A stretch of DNA of 64,000 nt from contig NZ_CP115671.1 of assembly GCF_027886425.1 (NCBI RefSeq), forward strand, positions 2,728,001-2,792,000, in the 5' to 3' direction. The notes under the pieces are model-generated. The model was not told the origin of the DNA. It made no database searches and worked only from the letters and a program-made list of their open reading frames with translations. The DNA is from Brevundimonas vesicularis (lineage in GTDB: Bacteria > Pseudomonadota > Alphaproteobacteria > Caulobacterales > Caulobacteraceae). The position numbers and the translations under genes are program-made. Positions 1-7,598 of this stretch are shown in pieces (position 1 is the stretch's first letter; every line of letters starts with the position of its first letter).

Positions 1-891
1 GTTCAGGTGAACCACGTAGCCGACGGCCACGTAGCGATCGCCGAAGTGATACAGGAAGCTGCCGCCGCCGGTGTGTTCGTCCAGCGGCCAGCCGGTGGTG
101 TGCTGGGCCAGGCCGGGCTGGTGCTTGTCGGCCGGCACCTGCCACAACTCCTTCAGGCCGATCCCGTATTTCTGGGGCGACTTGCCGTTCTGAAGCTTGT
201 GCTTGGCGATGATGGTCTTGGCCAGGGAGCCGCGCACGCCCTCGGCGATGAAGACGTATTTGCCGTGCAGTTCGATGCCGGGCTGGAAGTCGCCGGTCGG
301 CTTGCCCTCGCGGTCGATGCCGAAGACGCCGGCGACGACGCCCTTCACCTGACCCGTCTCTTCTTCCCAGACGACGTGGCTGGCGGCCATGCCGGGATAG
401 ACCTCGACGCCCAGGGCCTCGGCCTGCTCGCCCAGCCAGCGCGTGACGTTGCCCAACGAGGCGATGTAGCAGCCGTGATTGTGCATGAAGGGCGGCATCA
501 GCGGCATCGGCAGCGACGCCGACCCCTGCGGGCCCAGCAGCAGGAACTTGTCCTTCGTGACCGGCGTCTCCAGCGGCGCGCCGCGTTCCTTCCAGTCGGG
601 GAACAGCTCGTTCAGCGCCTTGGGATCGATGACCGCGCCCGACAGGATGTGGCCGCCGACCTCGGCCGCCTTTTCCAGAACGGCGACGGTGATCTCCTTG
701 CCGTCCTTTTCCGCGCGCTGCTTCAGGCGGATGGCCGCCGACAGGCCGGCCGGGCCGCCGCCGACGATCACGACATCATATTCCATGATCTCGCGCTCGA
801 CGCCGTTCAGCGCCTCCAGCGGCGGCAGATTGTCGATGATGGCGTCCTGACGGGCGTTTTCCGCACCGCCTTCGATGGCGTCTTCAGCCAT
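1..891 (-). CDS. Electron transfer flavoprotein-ubiquinone oxidoreductase (5' part, runs off window)
   Basis: Only the first 297 codons are present; the gene continues beyond base 1. The enzyme passes electrons from ETF (fatty acid and amino acid oxidation) to ubiquinone at the inner membrane. After a 36-residue leader the protein has the FAD-binding fold (EYDVVIVGGGPAGLSAA, GxGxxG near residues 44-49), followed by segments typical of ETF-QO (GGHILSGAVIDPKAL; a HNHGCYIASLGN stretch; GVRGSLAK). The ATG at 891 is the first in frame. Met36, directly before EYDVV, is an alternative start. The gene is divergent from the DNA glycosylase gene that follows. The 4Fe-4S domain expected at the C-terminus is not in the window. 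Confidence 0.93.
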   Translation of the reverse strand, partial: MAEDAIEGGAENARQDAIIDNLPPLEALNGVEREIMEYDVVIVGGGPAGLSAAIRLKQRAEKDGKEITVAVLEKAAEVGGHILSGAVIDPKALNELFPDWKERGAPLETPVTKDKFLLLGPQGSASLPMPLMPPFMHNHGCYIASLGNVTRWLGEQAEALGVEVYPGMAASHVVWEEETGQVKGVVAGVFGIDREGKPTGDFQPGIELHGKYVFIAEGVRGSLAKTIIAKHKLQNGKSPQKYGIGLKELWQVPADKHQPGLAQHTTGWPLDEHTGGGSFLYHFGDRYVAVGYVVHLN

Positions 892-981
892 GGTTTCCCC
901 TGAATCCCGGTTATCTGTGTGGTTATGCCGCTTATCGGAAGGTGACGCGAGGGCGGTCAAGGCTTATCGGTGGTCCGACAC

Positions 982-1794
982 ATGAACGCGCAACCCCATG
1001 ACATCGCTGCAGTCGAAAGCCTGCTCGCCTTCTGGCGGGATGCGGGGGTCGACGCCTGCTATGGCGATGCGCCCGTCGATCACACCCATGTCGCCCCGCC
1101 GCCGGCCGTAAAGGCGGTGCAGAGGGCGACGGCCTCGGTCGTCATGCCCCTGGCCGGCGTCAACGCCGATGACGCCCTCGCCGAGGCGCGGCGGCTGGCC
1201 GCAGGCGCCGCGACGCTTCAGGATCTGGCGGCGGCGGTCGCGGCGTTTGAGGGCTGTCCGCTGCGCGGCATGGGCGCAACGCAATCGGTGTTCGGACGCG
1301 GCAACCCCAACGCCTCGGTTCTGATCGTCGGCGAAGGTCCCGGCGGCGATGAGGATCGGGCGGGGCAACCCTTCGTGGGCAAGGCCGGGCAGTTGCTGGA
1401 CCGGATGCTGGCGGCGGCGGGCCTGACTGACAAGGTGTTCATCACCAACACGGTCTTCTGGCGTCCGCCCGGCAACCGCACCCCCAGCCCGCAGGAACAG
1501 GCGGTGTGCGCGCCCTTCGTCGAGCGCGCCTTCGCCCTGCTGAAGCCCAAGGCCGTGCTGCTTCTGGGCGCAGCCTCGGCCAAGTCGGTGCTCGGCGCCG
1601 AGGAAGGCATCATGAAGCTGCGCGGCAACTGGAAGGAATGGCGCCTGCTGGAAGGGGCGGTGTCGGCGCCCGTTATGCCGACCCTGCATCCCGCCTTTCT
1701 GCTCCGTCAGCCACAAGCGAAACGACAGGTGTGGAGCGACCTGCTTTCGCTGGCCGTTCGCCTTGAAACGGACTCGGTTGAAGAACAAGGCTAA
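982..1794 (+). CDS. Uracil-DNA glycosylase, family 4-type
   Basis: Base-excision repair enzyme of 270 residues that would remove uracil from DNA. It carries motif A GEGPGGDEDRAGQPFVG (from about residue 117), the WRPPGNRTP segment and the motif B HPAFLLR (about 237). A GTG four codons upstream is possible, but ATG 982 is preferred. The N-terminal 90 residues are an alanine-rich extension of unknown use. Thermophilic family 4 enzymes bind a 4Fe-4S cluster with four cysteines (CxxC plus two more). Here only Cys92 and Cys177 remain at those places; the partner positions are Phe and Trp, so an intact cluster is doubtful. The 3' end is followed closely by the lytic transglycosylase gene. Confidence 0.88.
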   Translation: MNAQPHDIAAVESLLAFWRDAGVDACYGDAPVDHTHVAPPPAVKAVQRATASVVMPLAGVNADDALAEARRLAAGAATLQDLAAAVAAFEGCPLRGMGATQSVFGRGNPNASVLIVGEGPGGDEDRAGQPFVGKAGQLLDRMLAAAGLTDKVFITNTVFWRPPGNRTPSPQEQAVCAPFVERAFALLKPKAVLLLGAASAKSVLGAEEGIMKLRGNWKEWRLLEGAVSAPVMPTLHPAFLLRQPQAKRQVWSDLLSLAVRLETDSVEEQG

Positions 1795-1878
1795 TCGCGG
1801 CATGTTCGCATGCTGACGACCGATCGCCATACACGCGCCCGTAGCTTACGCGCGTCGCCAACGAGGGGGCCGCCGCTT

Positions 1879-3564
1879 ATGTTTCTGTTCCGCCGCGCGA
1901 TACTCGCGTCGACGCTTGTCCTTGCGTTCTGCGCCGCCACGACGGCGGCGACCGCCGAGACGCCCTACGGGTCAACCGCCGAGGCCAGTGCCGGTTCCGG
2001 ACGTCCCACCGCGCTGAGCTCGGCCGACAGAATCTCCTACACCACCGCCTTTGACGCCCTGCGCCGCGGCGATATCGAGACGGCCCGAATGGCGGCCCGT
2101 CAGGCGCAGGACCGCGTGTTGCTGGGTCAGGTCGAGTTCGAGAGCCTGTTTCATCCCGACCATGTCGCCACCTATGAAGAGCTGACGGCCTGGCTTGAGA
2201 CCTATTCGGATCTGCCGTGCGCAGACCGAGTCTATACGCTGGCGCTGCGTCGTCGCCCCGACGGCGCGCCCGAGCCGGTGCGTCCTGGCGGCGTGCTGGG
2301 CCGCACTTGGAACAGTCTGGTCAGCGCCGTGTCCGGCGACGGCGGCGTGACCGATCCGGCCAAGGCGGCGCGCGTCGCCTACAACAATGACGACCTGACC
2401 GGCGCCTCGGCCCTGGGGCGCCAGATCGGCGACTGGTGGACGGTCGGCCTGGCGGAATGGCGCCTGGGCCAGTTCCACGAATCCTTCGCCGCCTTCGAAC
2501 GCGTCGCCAACGATCCAACCGAGGACGCCTGGGTCCGCGCCGGCGCCGCCTTCTGGACCGCGCGCGCCGCCGCCCAGTCCGGTCGCCAGGATCGCGTCAC
2601 AGACTATCTGCGCCTGTCGGCCCAGTGGCCCGCCACCTTCTATGGCCAGATCGCCCTGCGTCAGCTCGGAGAAGAGCCGACGATCGAGAACATGGGCCCC
2701 CGCCCCTACGAAGCCGAGCCACGCCTGCGCCGCGCCGCCTATGTGCCCCAGAGCGCCGCCGTCGAACCGACCGCCCTGGAAGCCTTCGTCCAGGCCGACG
2801 CCCGCGCCAAACGCACCGTCGCCTTCTATGAGGTCGGGCGCAACGCCGACGCCGAGACCGAGCTGCGGTCGGGGCTGCGCACCGCCGTGGGCGATGCGGC
2901 CAAGATGTGGACGGCCCTGGCGCGCGCCATCCTGCCGGTCAACAACGGCGACGCCACGCGCATCGATGCGAACCGCTATCCGATGCCGGACCTGGCGCCC
3001 GAAGGCGGCTTCGTCATCGAGCGGGCGCTGGTCTATGCCCTGGCGCGCAAGGAGACCGACTTCAATCCCAACGCCCGGTCCAGCGTCGGCGCCTATGGGC
3101 TGATGCAGGTCATGCCGACGACGGCGGCCGAAATGACCGGCGATCGCACCTTCGTCTCGGACCCGACCAAGCTTCTGGTTCCGGCGGTAAACATGCGTCT
3201 GGGCCAGGCCTATATCAACAAGATGCTGGCCCTGCCGGCCTTCCAGGGCGATCTGCTGCGGGCCGTGGCCTCCTACAACGCCGGGCCTGGGCCGATGCTG
3301 GCGGCGGTCAGGAAGTTGGGCGCGGACGCCGACCCCCTGCTGCTGATCGAGACGATCGACGTGCCCCAAGCGCGCGACTACGTCGAAAAGGTTATGGCCA
3401 GCTACTGGATCTATCAGCGGCTGTTCGGCGGCCCACTAAAGACACTGGACGCCGTCGCGTCGGGCGCGCGCGCCGTTCCGATGGCGCTGGATTACGTCGC
3501 CCCGCCTCCGCAGGCCGAGCCGGTCCTGATCGCCGAGACCACGCCCATCGCCGGCGCGCGCTGA
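1879..3564 (+). CDS. Soluble lytic murein transglycosylase (SLT family)
   Basis: Periplasmic enzyme of 561 residues that cleaves peptidoglycan glycan strands with formation of 1,6-anhydromuramic acid. The N-terminus MFLFRRAILASTLVLAF is a signal peptide ending near TAETP, and a purine-rich GAGGGGG lies about 10 bases upstream of this ATG, so I prefer it to an in-frame ATG 69 bases further upstream. The long helical middle part resembles the superhelical U-domain of Slt70. The catalytic SLT domain follows: ARKETDFNP with the probable catalytic Glu392, then SSVGAYGLMQVMP, NMRLGQAYI and ASYNAGPGP. A short C-terminal tail after the domain has no recognised fold. Confidence 0.9.
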   Translation: MFLFRRAILASTLVLAFCAATTAATAETPYGSTAEASAGSGRPTALSSADRISYTTAFDALRRGDIETARMAARQAQDRVLLGQVEFESLFHPDHVATYEELTAWLETYSDLPCADRVYTLALRRRPDGAPEPVRPGGVLGRTWNSLVSAVSGDGGVTDPAKAARVAYNNDDLTGASALGRQIGDWWTVGLAEWRLGQFHESFAAFERVANDPTEDAWVRAGAAFWTARAAAQSGRQDRVTDYLRLSAQWPATFYGQIALRQLGEEPTIENMGPRPYEAEPRLRRAAYVPQSAAVEPTALEAFVQADARAKRTVAFYEVGRNADAETELRSGLRTAVGDAAKMWTALARAILPVNNGDATRIDANRYPMPDLAPEGGFVIERALVYALARKETDFNPNARSSVGAYGLMQVMPTTAAEMTGDRTFVSDPTKLLVPAVNMRLGQAYINKMLALPAFQGDLLRAVASYNAGPGPMLAAVRKLGADADPLLLIETIDVPQARDYVEKVMASYWIYQRLFGGPLKTLDAVASGARAVPMALDYVAPPPQAEPVLIAETTPIAGAR

Positions 3565-3568
3565 CCTC

Positions 3569-3700
3569 TCAGAAGACCGCGAACAGCAGGCTGGCCCAAA
3601 ACGCCGCCCCGACCAGGGCCGCAAGCCCATAGGCCATAACCGGATTGAGGCCGCGCTCAGCGGCTTGGGTCGGAGGGCTGGGCAGGATCGGGCTCGTCAT
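3569..3700 (-). CDS. Small single-span membrane protein, 43 aa
   Basis: Very short gene convergent with the transglycosylase gene. The product starts MTSPILPSPPTQAAERGLNP and continues into one hydrophobic span (VMAYGLAALVGAAFWASLLF) ending in AVF. An in-frame ATG two codons upstream (3706) is an alternative start; the GGGG run before ATG 3700 is a weak ribosome site. The proline-rich head and single C-terminal helix suggest a tail-anchored small membrane protein. I do not recognise a family and propose no function. Support comes from the clean frame between two genes and the membrane-like composition. Confidence 0.5.
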   Translation of the reverse strand: MTSPILPSPPTQAAERGLNPVMAYGLAALVGAAFWASLLFAVF

Positions 3701-3735
3701 CCCCATCGAGATAACAGCGTCCGCTTAACGCTGCG

Positions 3736-4404
3736 TCAGCCGGGATGGTTGTCGTGCGTTAAGCCCAGCGCGTCGGCTTCCCACTCAAGAAAATGCGGAT
3801 GGGCCAGCAAGGTCTCGGCATAGGTCCGGGCCGTACCGTCGTCTCCATGGGCTGAGAGGTCCAGCTGGAAATGGCGGATGCGGGCGGCGACCGGCGTGAA
3901 GAAGGCGTCCGGCACGGACCAGTCGCCGAACAGATACGGCCCGCCCGCGCCGAACCGCTCACGCAGGCTCCGCCACAGTTCGACGATCCGGCGCAAATCC
4001 TTGGCCAGTCCCGGATGGTCCGGCGCGGATGCGCGACTGGGGCCGATCATCCAGTGATCCGGGCCGGTCGAACAGGCCGTGCGCAAGGCGGTGAAGCCGC
4101 CGTGCATCTCGCACGCCGCCGAACGCGCCAGCCAGCGCGCATGGGCGTCTGACGGCCAGAGGCGGGCTTGCGGATAGCGTTCGGCCGCCCAGACGGCGAT
4201 GGCCATCGAATCCCAGATCACCTCGCCTTCGACCTTCAACACCGGGACAAGGCCGGACGGCGAATGCTCACGGATGCGCTGATCGGTGTCGGGCTGGTTC
4301 AGCGGCACGATGATCTCGTCGAAGGCCGCGCCGCAATGTTTCAGCACCAGCCACGGCCGCAACGACCACGTCGAATAGGCTTTGTCGCCGATCACCAGTT
4401 CCAT
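3736..4404 (-). CDS. Glutathione S-transferase family protein
   Basis: Cytosolic GST-like protein of 222 residues. It has the thioredoxin-fold N-terminal domain (ELVIGDKAYSTWSLRPWLVLKHCG, then SGLVPVLKVEGEVIWDSMAIAVWAAE, the cis-Pro/Ser glutathione site) and an all-helical C-terminal domain. The STWSLRPW form is typical of a bacterial GST subgroup. ATG 4404 has AGGAGA seven bases upstream; a GTG directly before it is less likely. It lies 22 bases behind the guanidinium exporter gene on the same strand, so it may share the riboswitch-controlled transcript. The substrate is unknown. Confidence 0.85.
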   Translation of the reverse strand: MELVIGDKAYSTWSLRPWLVLKHCGAAFDEIIVPLNQPDTDQRIREHSPSGLVPVLKVEGEVIWDSMAIAVWAAERYPQARLWPSDAHARWLARSAACEMHGGFTALRTACSTGPDHWMIGPSRASAPDHPGLAKDLRRIVELWRSLRERFGAGGPYLFGDWSVPDAFFTPVAARIRHFQLDLSAHGDDGTARTYAETLLAHPHFLEWEADALGLTHDNHPG

Positions 4405-4426
4405 CACGCGTCTCCTGTCGCCGCCA

Positions 4427-4747
4427 TCAATGGCTCGCCGCCAGCTTCAGCACAACCAGGCCCGATGCGACCAGGGCGACGCCCGCGATCCTGAGCGGCG
4501 TCAGCGGCTCGCCCAGAAAGACCGCGCCCGCCACAAAGGCGCCGACCGCGCCGATGCCGGTCCAGATGGCGTAGGCCGTGCCCAGCGGCAGGGTCTTCAT
4601 CGCCAGCGACAGCAGACCGAACGAACCGATCATGAAGACGATCATCCCCACCGTCGGCCACGGTCGCGTGAAGCCGGCCGACGCCTTCATCAGAAACGCC
4701 CAGACGACTTCGAGCAGGCCGGCGAAAACAAGGAATACCCAGGCCAT
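4427..4747 (-). CDS. gdx: SMR-family guanidinium exporter (Gdx/SugE)
   Basis: Four-helix inner-membrane proton antiporter of 106 residues, the usual SMR length. It has the conserved Glu13 in AGLLEVVWA and the motif LPLGTAYAIWTGIGAVG, which matches the Gdx (SugE) subgroup that exports guanidinium rather than the broad EmrE subgroup. ATG 4747 has GGGAGA eight bases upstream. A longer in-frame start at 4837 would translate through the riboswitch and is rejected. The leader holds a guanidine-II (mini-ykkC) riboswitch, which independently supports guanidinium as substrate. The GST gene follows 22 bases downstream. Confidence 0.92.
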   Translation of the reverse strand: MAWVFLVFAGLLEVVWAFLMKASAGFTRPWPTVGMIVFMIGSFGLLSLAMKTLPLGTAYAIWTGIGAVGAFVAGAVFLGEPLTPLRIAGVALVASGLVVLKLAASH

Positions 4748-4766
4748 GACATTCTCCCTGCATGGC

Positions 4767-4813
4767 GTCGGGTCGTCCCGGCGTTGGTCCCATGTGGGGG
4801 AGGTCGTCCTCCT
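4767..4813 (-). promoter_or_regulatory. Guanidine-II (mini-ykkC) riboswitch
   Basis: Read on the minus strand, the leader of the exporter gene contains two small hairpins with identical ACGA tetraloops: GGAGG-ACGA-CCTCC (4812-4799) and CGGG-ACGA-CCCG (4780-4769). They are separated by 18 bases. The second hairpin is followed after about 11 bases by the GGGAGA ribosome site of the exporter gene. Paired stem-loops with ACGR loops just upstream of an SMR gene are the definition of the mini-ykkC motif, known to bind guanidinium through the two loops and to turn on exporter translation. The downstream gene is of exactly the expected type. Confidence 0.9.
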
Positions 4814-4909
4814 GAAAGCGCGCTGAATCTGGGACAACGGCCTCCAAAGTCAACCGCGCCGTCCCGCAAACCTTGACTCCGCGCCCCCCACGACCGACAC
4901 GACCCGCCC

Positions 4910-6208
4910 ATGATCACGCGCTACTCCCGCCCCGTCGCCGCCGCCATCTGGTCCCAGGAAACCAAGTACAAGATCTGGTTCGAGATCGAGGCCCACGCCG
5001 CCACGAAGATGGCCGAGCTGGGCGTGATCCCCAAGGAATCGGCCGACGCCATCTGGGCCAAGGGCAAGGATGCGACCTTCGACGCCGACCGCATCGACGA
5101 GATCGAACGCACCACCAAACACGACGTCATCGCCTTCCTGACGCACGTCGCCGAGATCGTCGGCGAAGAAGCCCGTTTCCTGCACCAGGGCATGACCTCT
5201 TCGGACGTGCTGGACACCTGTTTCGCGGTTCAGCTGGCGCGCTCTTCGGACCTGCTGATCGAGGGCGTTGATCGGGTTCTGGCCGCGCTGGAGACCCGCG
5301 CTAAGGAGCATAAATACACCCCGACCGTGGGCCGTTCGCACGGCATCCACGCCGAGCCCGTCACCTTCGGCCTGAAGCTGGCCGGCTATCACGCCGAGTT
5401 CCAGCGCGCCAAACGCCGCCTGATCACCGCCAAGGAAGAGATCGCCACCTGCGCCATTTCGGGCGCCGTCGGCACCTTCGCCAACGTCGATCCGGCGGTC
5501 GAACAGTATGTCGCCGACCAGATGGGCCTGACGGTCGAGCCGGTCTCGACCCAGGTCATCCCGCGCGACCGCCACGCCGCTTTCTTCGCCGCCCTGGGCG
5601 TCGTCGCCAGCTCGGTCGAACGTCTCGCCGTCGAGATCCGCCACCTGCAACGCACCGAAGTCCTCGAAGCCGAGGAGTTCTTCGACAAGGGTCAAAAGGG
5701 CTCGTCGGCGATGCCGCACAAGCGCAACCCGATACTGACCGAGAACCTGACCGGCCTGGCCCGTCTGGTCCGTTCTGCCGTGACGCCCGCGATGGAGAAC
5801 GTCGCCCTGTGGCATGAGCGGGACATCAGCCACTCCTCGGTCGAACGCGGCATCGGCCCGGACGCCACCATCCACCTGGACTTCGCCCTGCACCGTCTGG
5901 CGAATGTGGTCGAGCGGCTGAACGTCTACCCAGAGAATATGCAGAAGAACATCGACCGCCTGGGCGGTCTGGTGCACTCGCAGCGGGTGATGCTGGCCCT
6001 GACCCAGGCCGGCGTGTCGCGCGAAGACGCCTATGCCGCCGTTCAGGAGAACGCCATGAAGGTCTGGCGCGGCGAAGGCGCCTTCCTGGATTTCCTGAAG
6101 GCCGACGACCGCGTCACCCTGCCCGCCGACCAGCTCGAAGCCCTGTTCGACCTCGGCTACCACACCAAGAACGTGGACGTGGTGTTCAAGCGGGTGTTCG
6201 GAGACTGA
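4910..6208 (+). CDS. purB: Adenylosuccinate lyase
   Basis: Fumarase/aspartase-superfamily enzyme of 432 residues. It removes fumarate from SAICAR and from adenylosuccinate, serving two steps of purine synthesis. The superfamily signature GSSAMPHKRNP is present around residues 264-274, with the catalytic-Ser loop. TSSDVLDT and the TVGRSHGIHAEP segment with the catalytic His are also present. Length and start (MITRYSRPVAA, with IWSQETKYKIW) agree with the short bacterial PurB form. The 2OG oxygenase gene follows after 4 bases, so the two are probably cotranscribed. Confidence 0.96.
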   Translation: MITRYSRPVAAAIWSQETKYKIWFEIEAHAATKMAELGVIPKESADAIWAKGKDATFDADRIDEIERTTKHDVIAFLTHVAEIVGEEARFLHQGMTSSDVLDTCFAVQLARSSDLLIEGVDRVLAALETRAKEHKYTPTVGRSHGIHAEPVTFGLKLAGYHAEFQRAKRRLITAKEEIATCAISGAVGTFANVDPAVEQYVADQMGLTVEPVSTQVIPRDRHAAFFAALGVVASSVERLAVEIRHLQRTEVLEAEEFFDKGQKGSSAMPHKRNPILTENLTGLARLVRSAVTPAMENVALWHERDISHSSVERGIGPDATIHLDFALHRLANVVERLNVYPENMQKNIDRLGGLVHSQRVMLALTQAGVSREDAYAAVQENAMKVWRGEGAFLDFLKADDRVTLPADQLEALFDLGYHTKNVDVVFKRVFGD

Positions 6209-6212
6209 CGTC

Positions 6213-6944
6213 ATGAGCGAGCGCACGATCCGGCTCAATCCCCGGCTCGATCCCCGCGACTATGCGGCGGCCTATGCGCGCGACGGCATGGTGCAGGTGC
6301 CCGATCTGCTGGATGAGGTCAGCGCCGAATGGTTGGAGCTTGCGCTCGAACACGACACGGCTTGGCATCTGTCCTTGAAGACGCCGGAAGGCGGCAAGCT
6401 GCTGTCGCCGCAAGACATGCAGGCCATGGGCAGAGATGCTATCGGCGCCCAGATGCAGCGCGCGCTGGGGGAGGGTCGCGACGGTTTCTCCTTCATCTAT
6501 CTGGCTTATCCGATCATCACGACCTTGCTCACCGGCAAGGACGAGGGCCATGCGACGCACGCCCTGGTGCAGTTCTTCAACGACACGCCCTTCACCACAT
6601 TCGCCAAGGCGGTGACCGGCGAAGCCAGCGTGACCAAGATCGACGCGCAAGCCACCTGGTTCCGGCCCGGCGACTTCCTGACCCAGCACGACGACACGGG
6701 CGTGGGCGAGCGACGGGCGGCCTATACGCTGGGTCTGTCGCGCGATTGGCGGCCAGATTGGGGCGGCCAGTTGCTGTTTCACGACGCCAACGGCGATATC
6801 GAGCGCGGGTTCAAGCCGGGCTTCAACGTCTGGACGGTGTTCAAGACGCCCCGCCAGCACTCCGTCGCGCCGGTCGCCGCCTACGCCGGCGGCAAGCGCC
6901 GCTCGATCACCGGCTGGCTGCGCGACGACCCGCCGGTCAAGTGA
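6213..6944 (+). CDS. 2OG-Fe(II) oxygenase, prolyl-hydroxylase type
   Basis: Non-haem iron dioxygenase of 243 residues with the double-stranded beta-helix core. Visible iron ligands are His159 and Asp161 in TQHDDTG and His216 in PRQHSV. The 2-oxoglutarate-binding Arg is probably in KRRSITGW. The pattern GGQLLFHDANGDIERGFKPGFNVWTVF is typical of the bacterial prolyl 4-hydroxylase-like group (COG3751-like). Its substrate cannot be read from sequence. It follows purB by 4 bases and its TGA overlaps the GTG start of the next gene, so translation of the two is probably coupled. Confidence 0.85.
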   Translation: MSERTIRLNPRLDPRDYAAAYARDGMVQVPDLLDEVSAEWLELALEHDTAWHLSLKTPEGGKLLSPQDMQAMGRDAIGAQMQRALGEGRDGFSFIYLAYPIITTLLTGKDEGHATHALVQFFNDTPFTTFAKAVTGEASVTKIDAQATWFRPGDFLTQHDDTGVGERRAAYTLGLSRDWRPDWGGQLLFHDANGDIERGFKPGFNVWTVFKTPRQHSVAPVAAYAGGKRRSITGWLRDDPPVK

Positions 6945-7447
6945 CGGATCACACGGGCGATCGCAGGCTGGGGTTCGCACCCGTCGTCGATGCGGAAACC
7001 CGATTGTTGATCCTGGGCAGTTTGCCCGGCGACGCCTCGCTGAAGGCGGCGCAATACTACGCCCATCCGCGCAACGCCTTTTGGCCCCTGATCGGCGGTG
7101 TGTTGGGCGAGGACCTTGTAACCCTTCGCTATGAGCAGCGGCTGGATCGATTGACGGCGCGCGGCGTGGGCCTGTGGGATGTGATTGCGTCGGCGGAAAG
7201 GTCGGGCAGTTTGGATGCCGCGATCCGCTCGCCGGAGGCGGCTGATCTGCGCGGCCTGATCGGCAGCTTGCCGCGGCTGAGAGCGGTCGCCTTCAACGGC
7301 AAGCTGGCGGCCAAGTTGGGACGGCGCATTATCGGCGACGTCGCAGGCGTTCGCCTTATCGACCTACCCTCATCCAGCCCCGCTCATGCGATTCCACTGC
7401 CAAGCAAGGCGAACAGCTGGAATTCGTTGACTGATCTGGTAGAGTGA
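6941..7447 (+). CDS. Hypoxanthine-DNA glycosylase (UDG superfamily family 6 type)
   Basis: DNA repair enzyme of 168 residues that would excise deaminated adenine (hypoxanthine). It shows LLILGSLPGDASL with YYAHPRNAFWPLIGG near the N-terminus, WDVIASAERSGSLDAAI in the middle and LPSSSPAHAI near the C-terminus, the pattern of the family-6 deoxyinosine glycosylases. It lacks the TxNxV form of Mug/TDG. The start is GTG 6941, overlapping the TGA of the oxygenase gene by four bases (GTGA). Upstream in-frame codons lie inside the oxygenase gene. This is the second glycosylase of the UDG superfamily in the window. Confidence 0.85.
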   Translation: MTDHTGDRRLGFAPVVDAETRLLILGSLPGDASLKAAQYYAHPRNAFWPLIGGVLGEDLVTLRYEQRLDRLTARGVGLWDVIASAERSGSLDAAIRSPEAADLRGLIGSLPRLRAVAFNGKLAAKLGRRIIGDVAGVRLIDLPSSSPAHAIPLPSKANSWNSLTDLVE

Positions 7448-7455
7448 TAGGTCTC

Positions 7456-7473
7456 TTGCTGCGAAGCAGCATA
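7456..7473. repeat. Palindromic motif TTGCTGCGAAGCAGCATA, copy 1
   Basis: An 18-base motif built on the inverted repeat GCTGC-GAA-GCAGC, 9 bases after the glycosylase stop codon and 126 bases before the fasciclin gene. It matches 17 of 18 bases with the site at 54373-54390. It could form a short hairpin or bind a dimeric regulator. Confidence 0.5.
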
Positions 7474-7549
7474 GAAATGCGCGCGAAAACTGAATGGTGA
7501 AGCTGCGATGTCTTGTCGCGCGGCATGCATCCATTGTGCGGTGTCGTGC

Positions 7550-7565
7550 GTAACGTTCCCGTTAC
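7550..7565. promoter_or_regulatory. Perfect inverted repeat upstream of the fasciclin gene
   Basis: GTAACG-TTCC-CGTTAC, a 6-bp perfect inverted repeat with a 4-base centre, ending 33 bases before the start codon. The position fits an operator or leader hairpin. No regulator is identified. Confidence 0.3.
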
Positions 7566-7598
7566 CGCCTTGAGAGCGGCCCAAAGGGAACGAAACAC

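Noticed and set aside
1..903. 298-codon open frame on the plus strand at the window start
   Set aside because: It is the mirror of the ETF-QO gene, which has a clear FAD motif on the minus strand.
4748..4837. Longer N-terminus for the guanidinium exporter
   Set aside because: It would translate the riboswitch hairpins and has no SMR similarity; the GGGAGA site fits ATG 4747.
4850..6238. 462-codon open frame antisense to purB
   Set aside because: Asp/Gly/Val-rich mirror of purB; purB motifs are decisive.
7583..7592. EcfG -35 element GGAAC upstream of the fasciclin gene
   Set aside because: GGAAC lies 6-10 bases before the start codon and is part of the ribosome site; no GTT element could fit.
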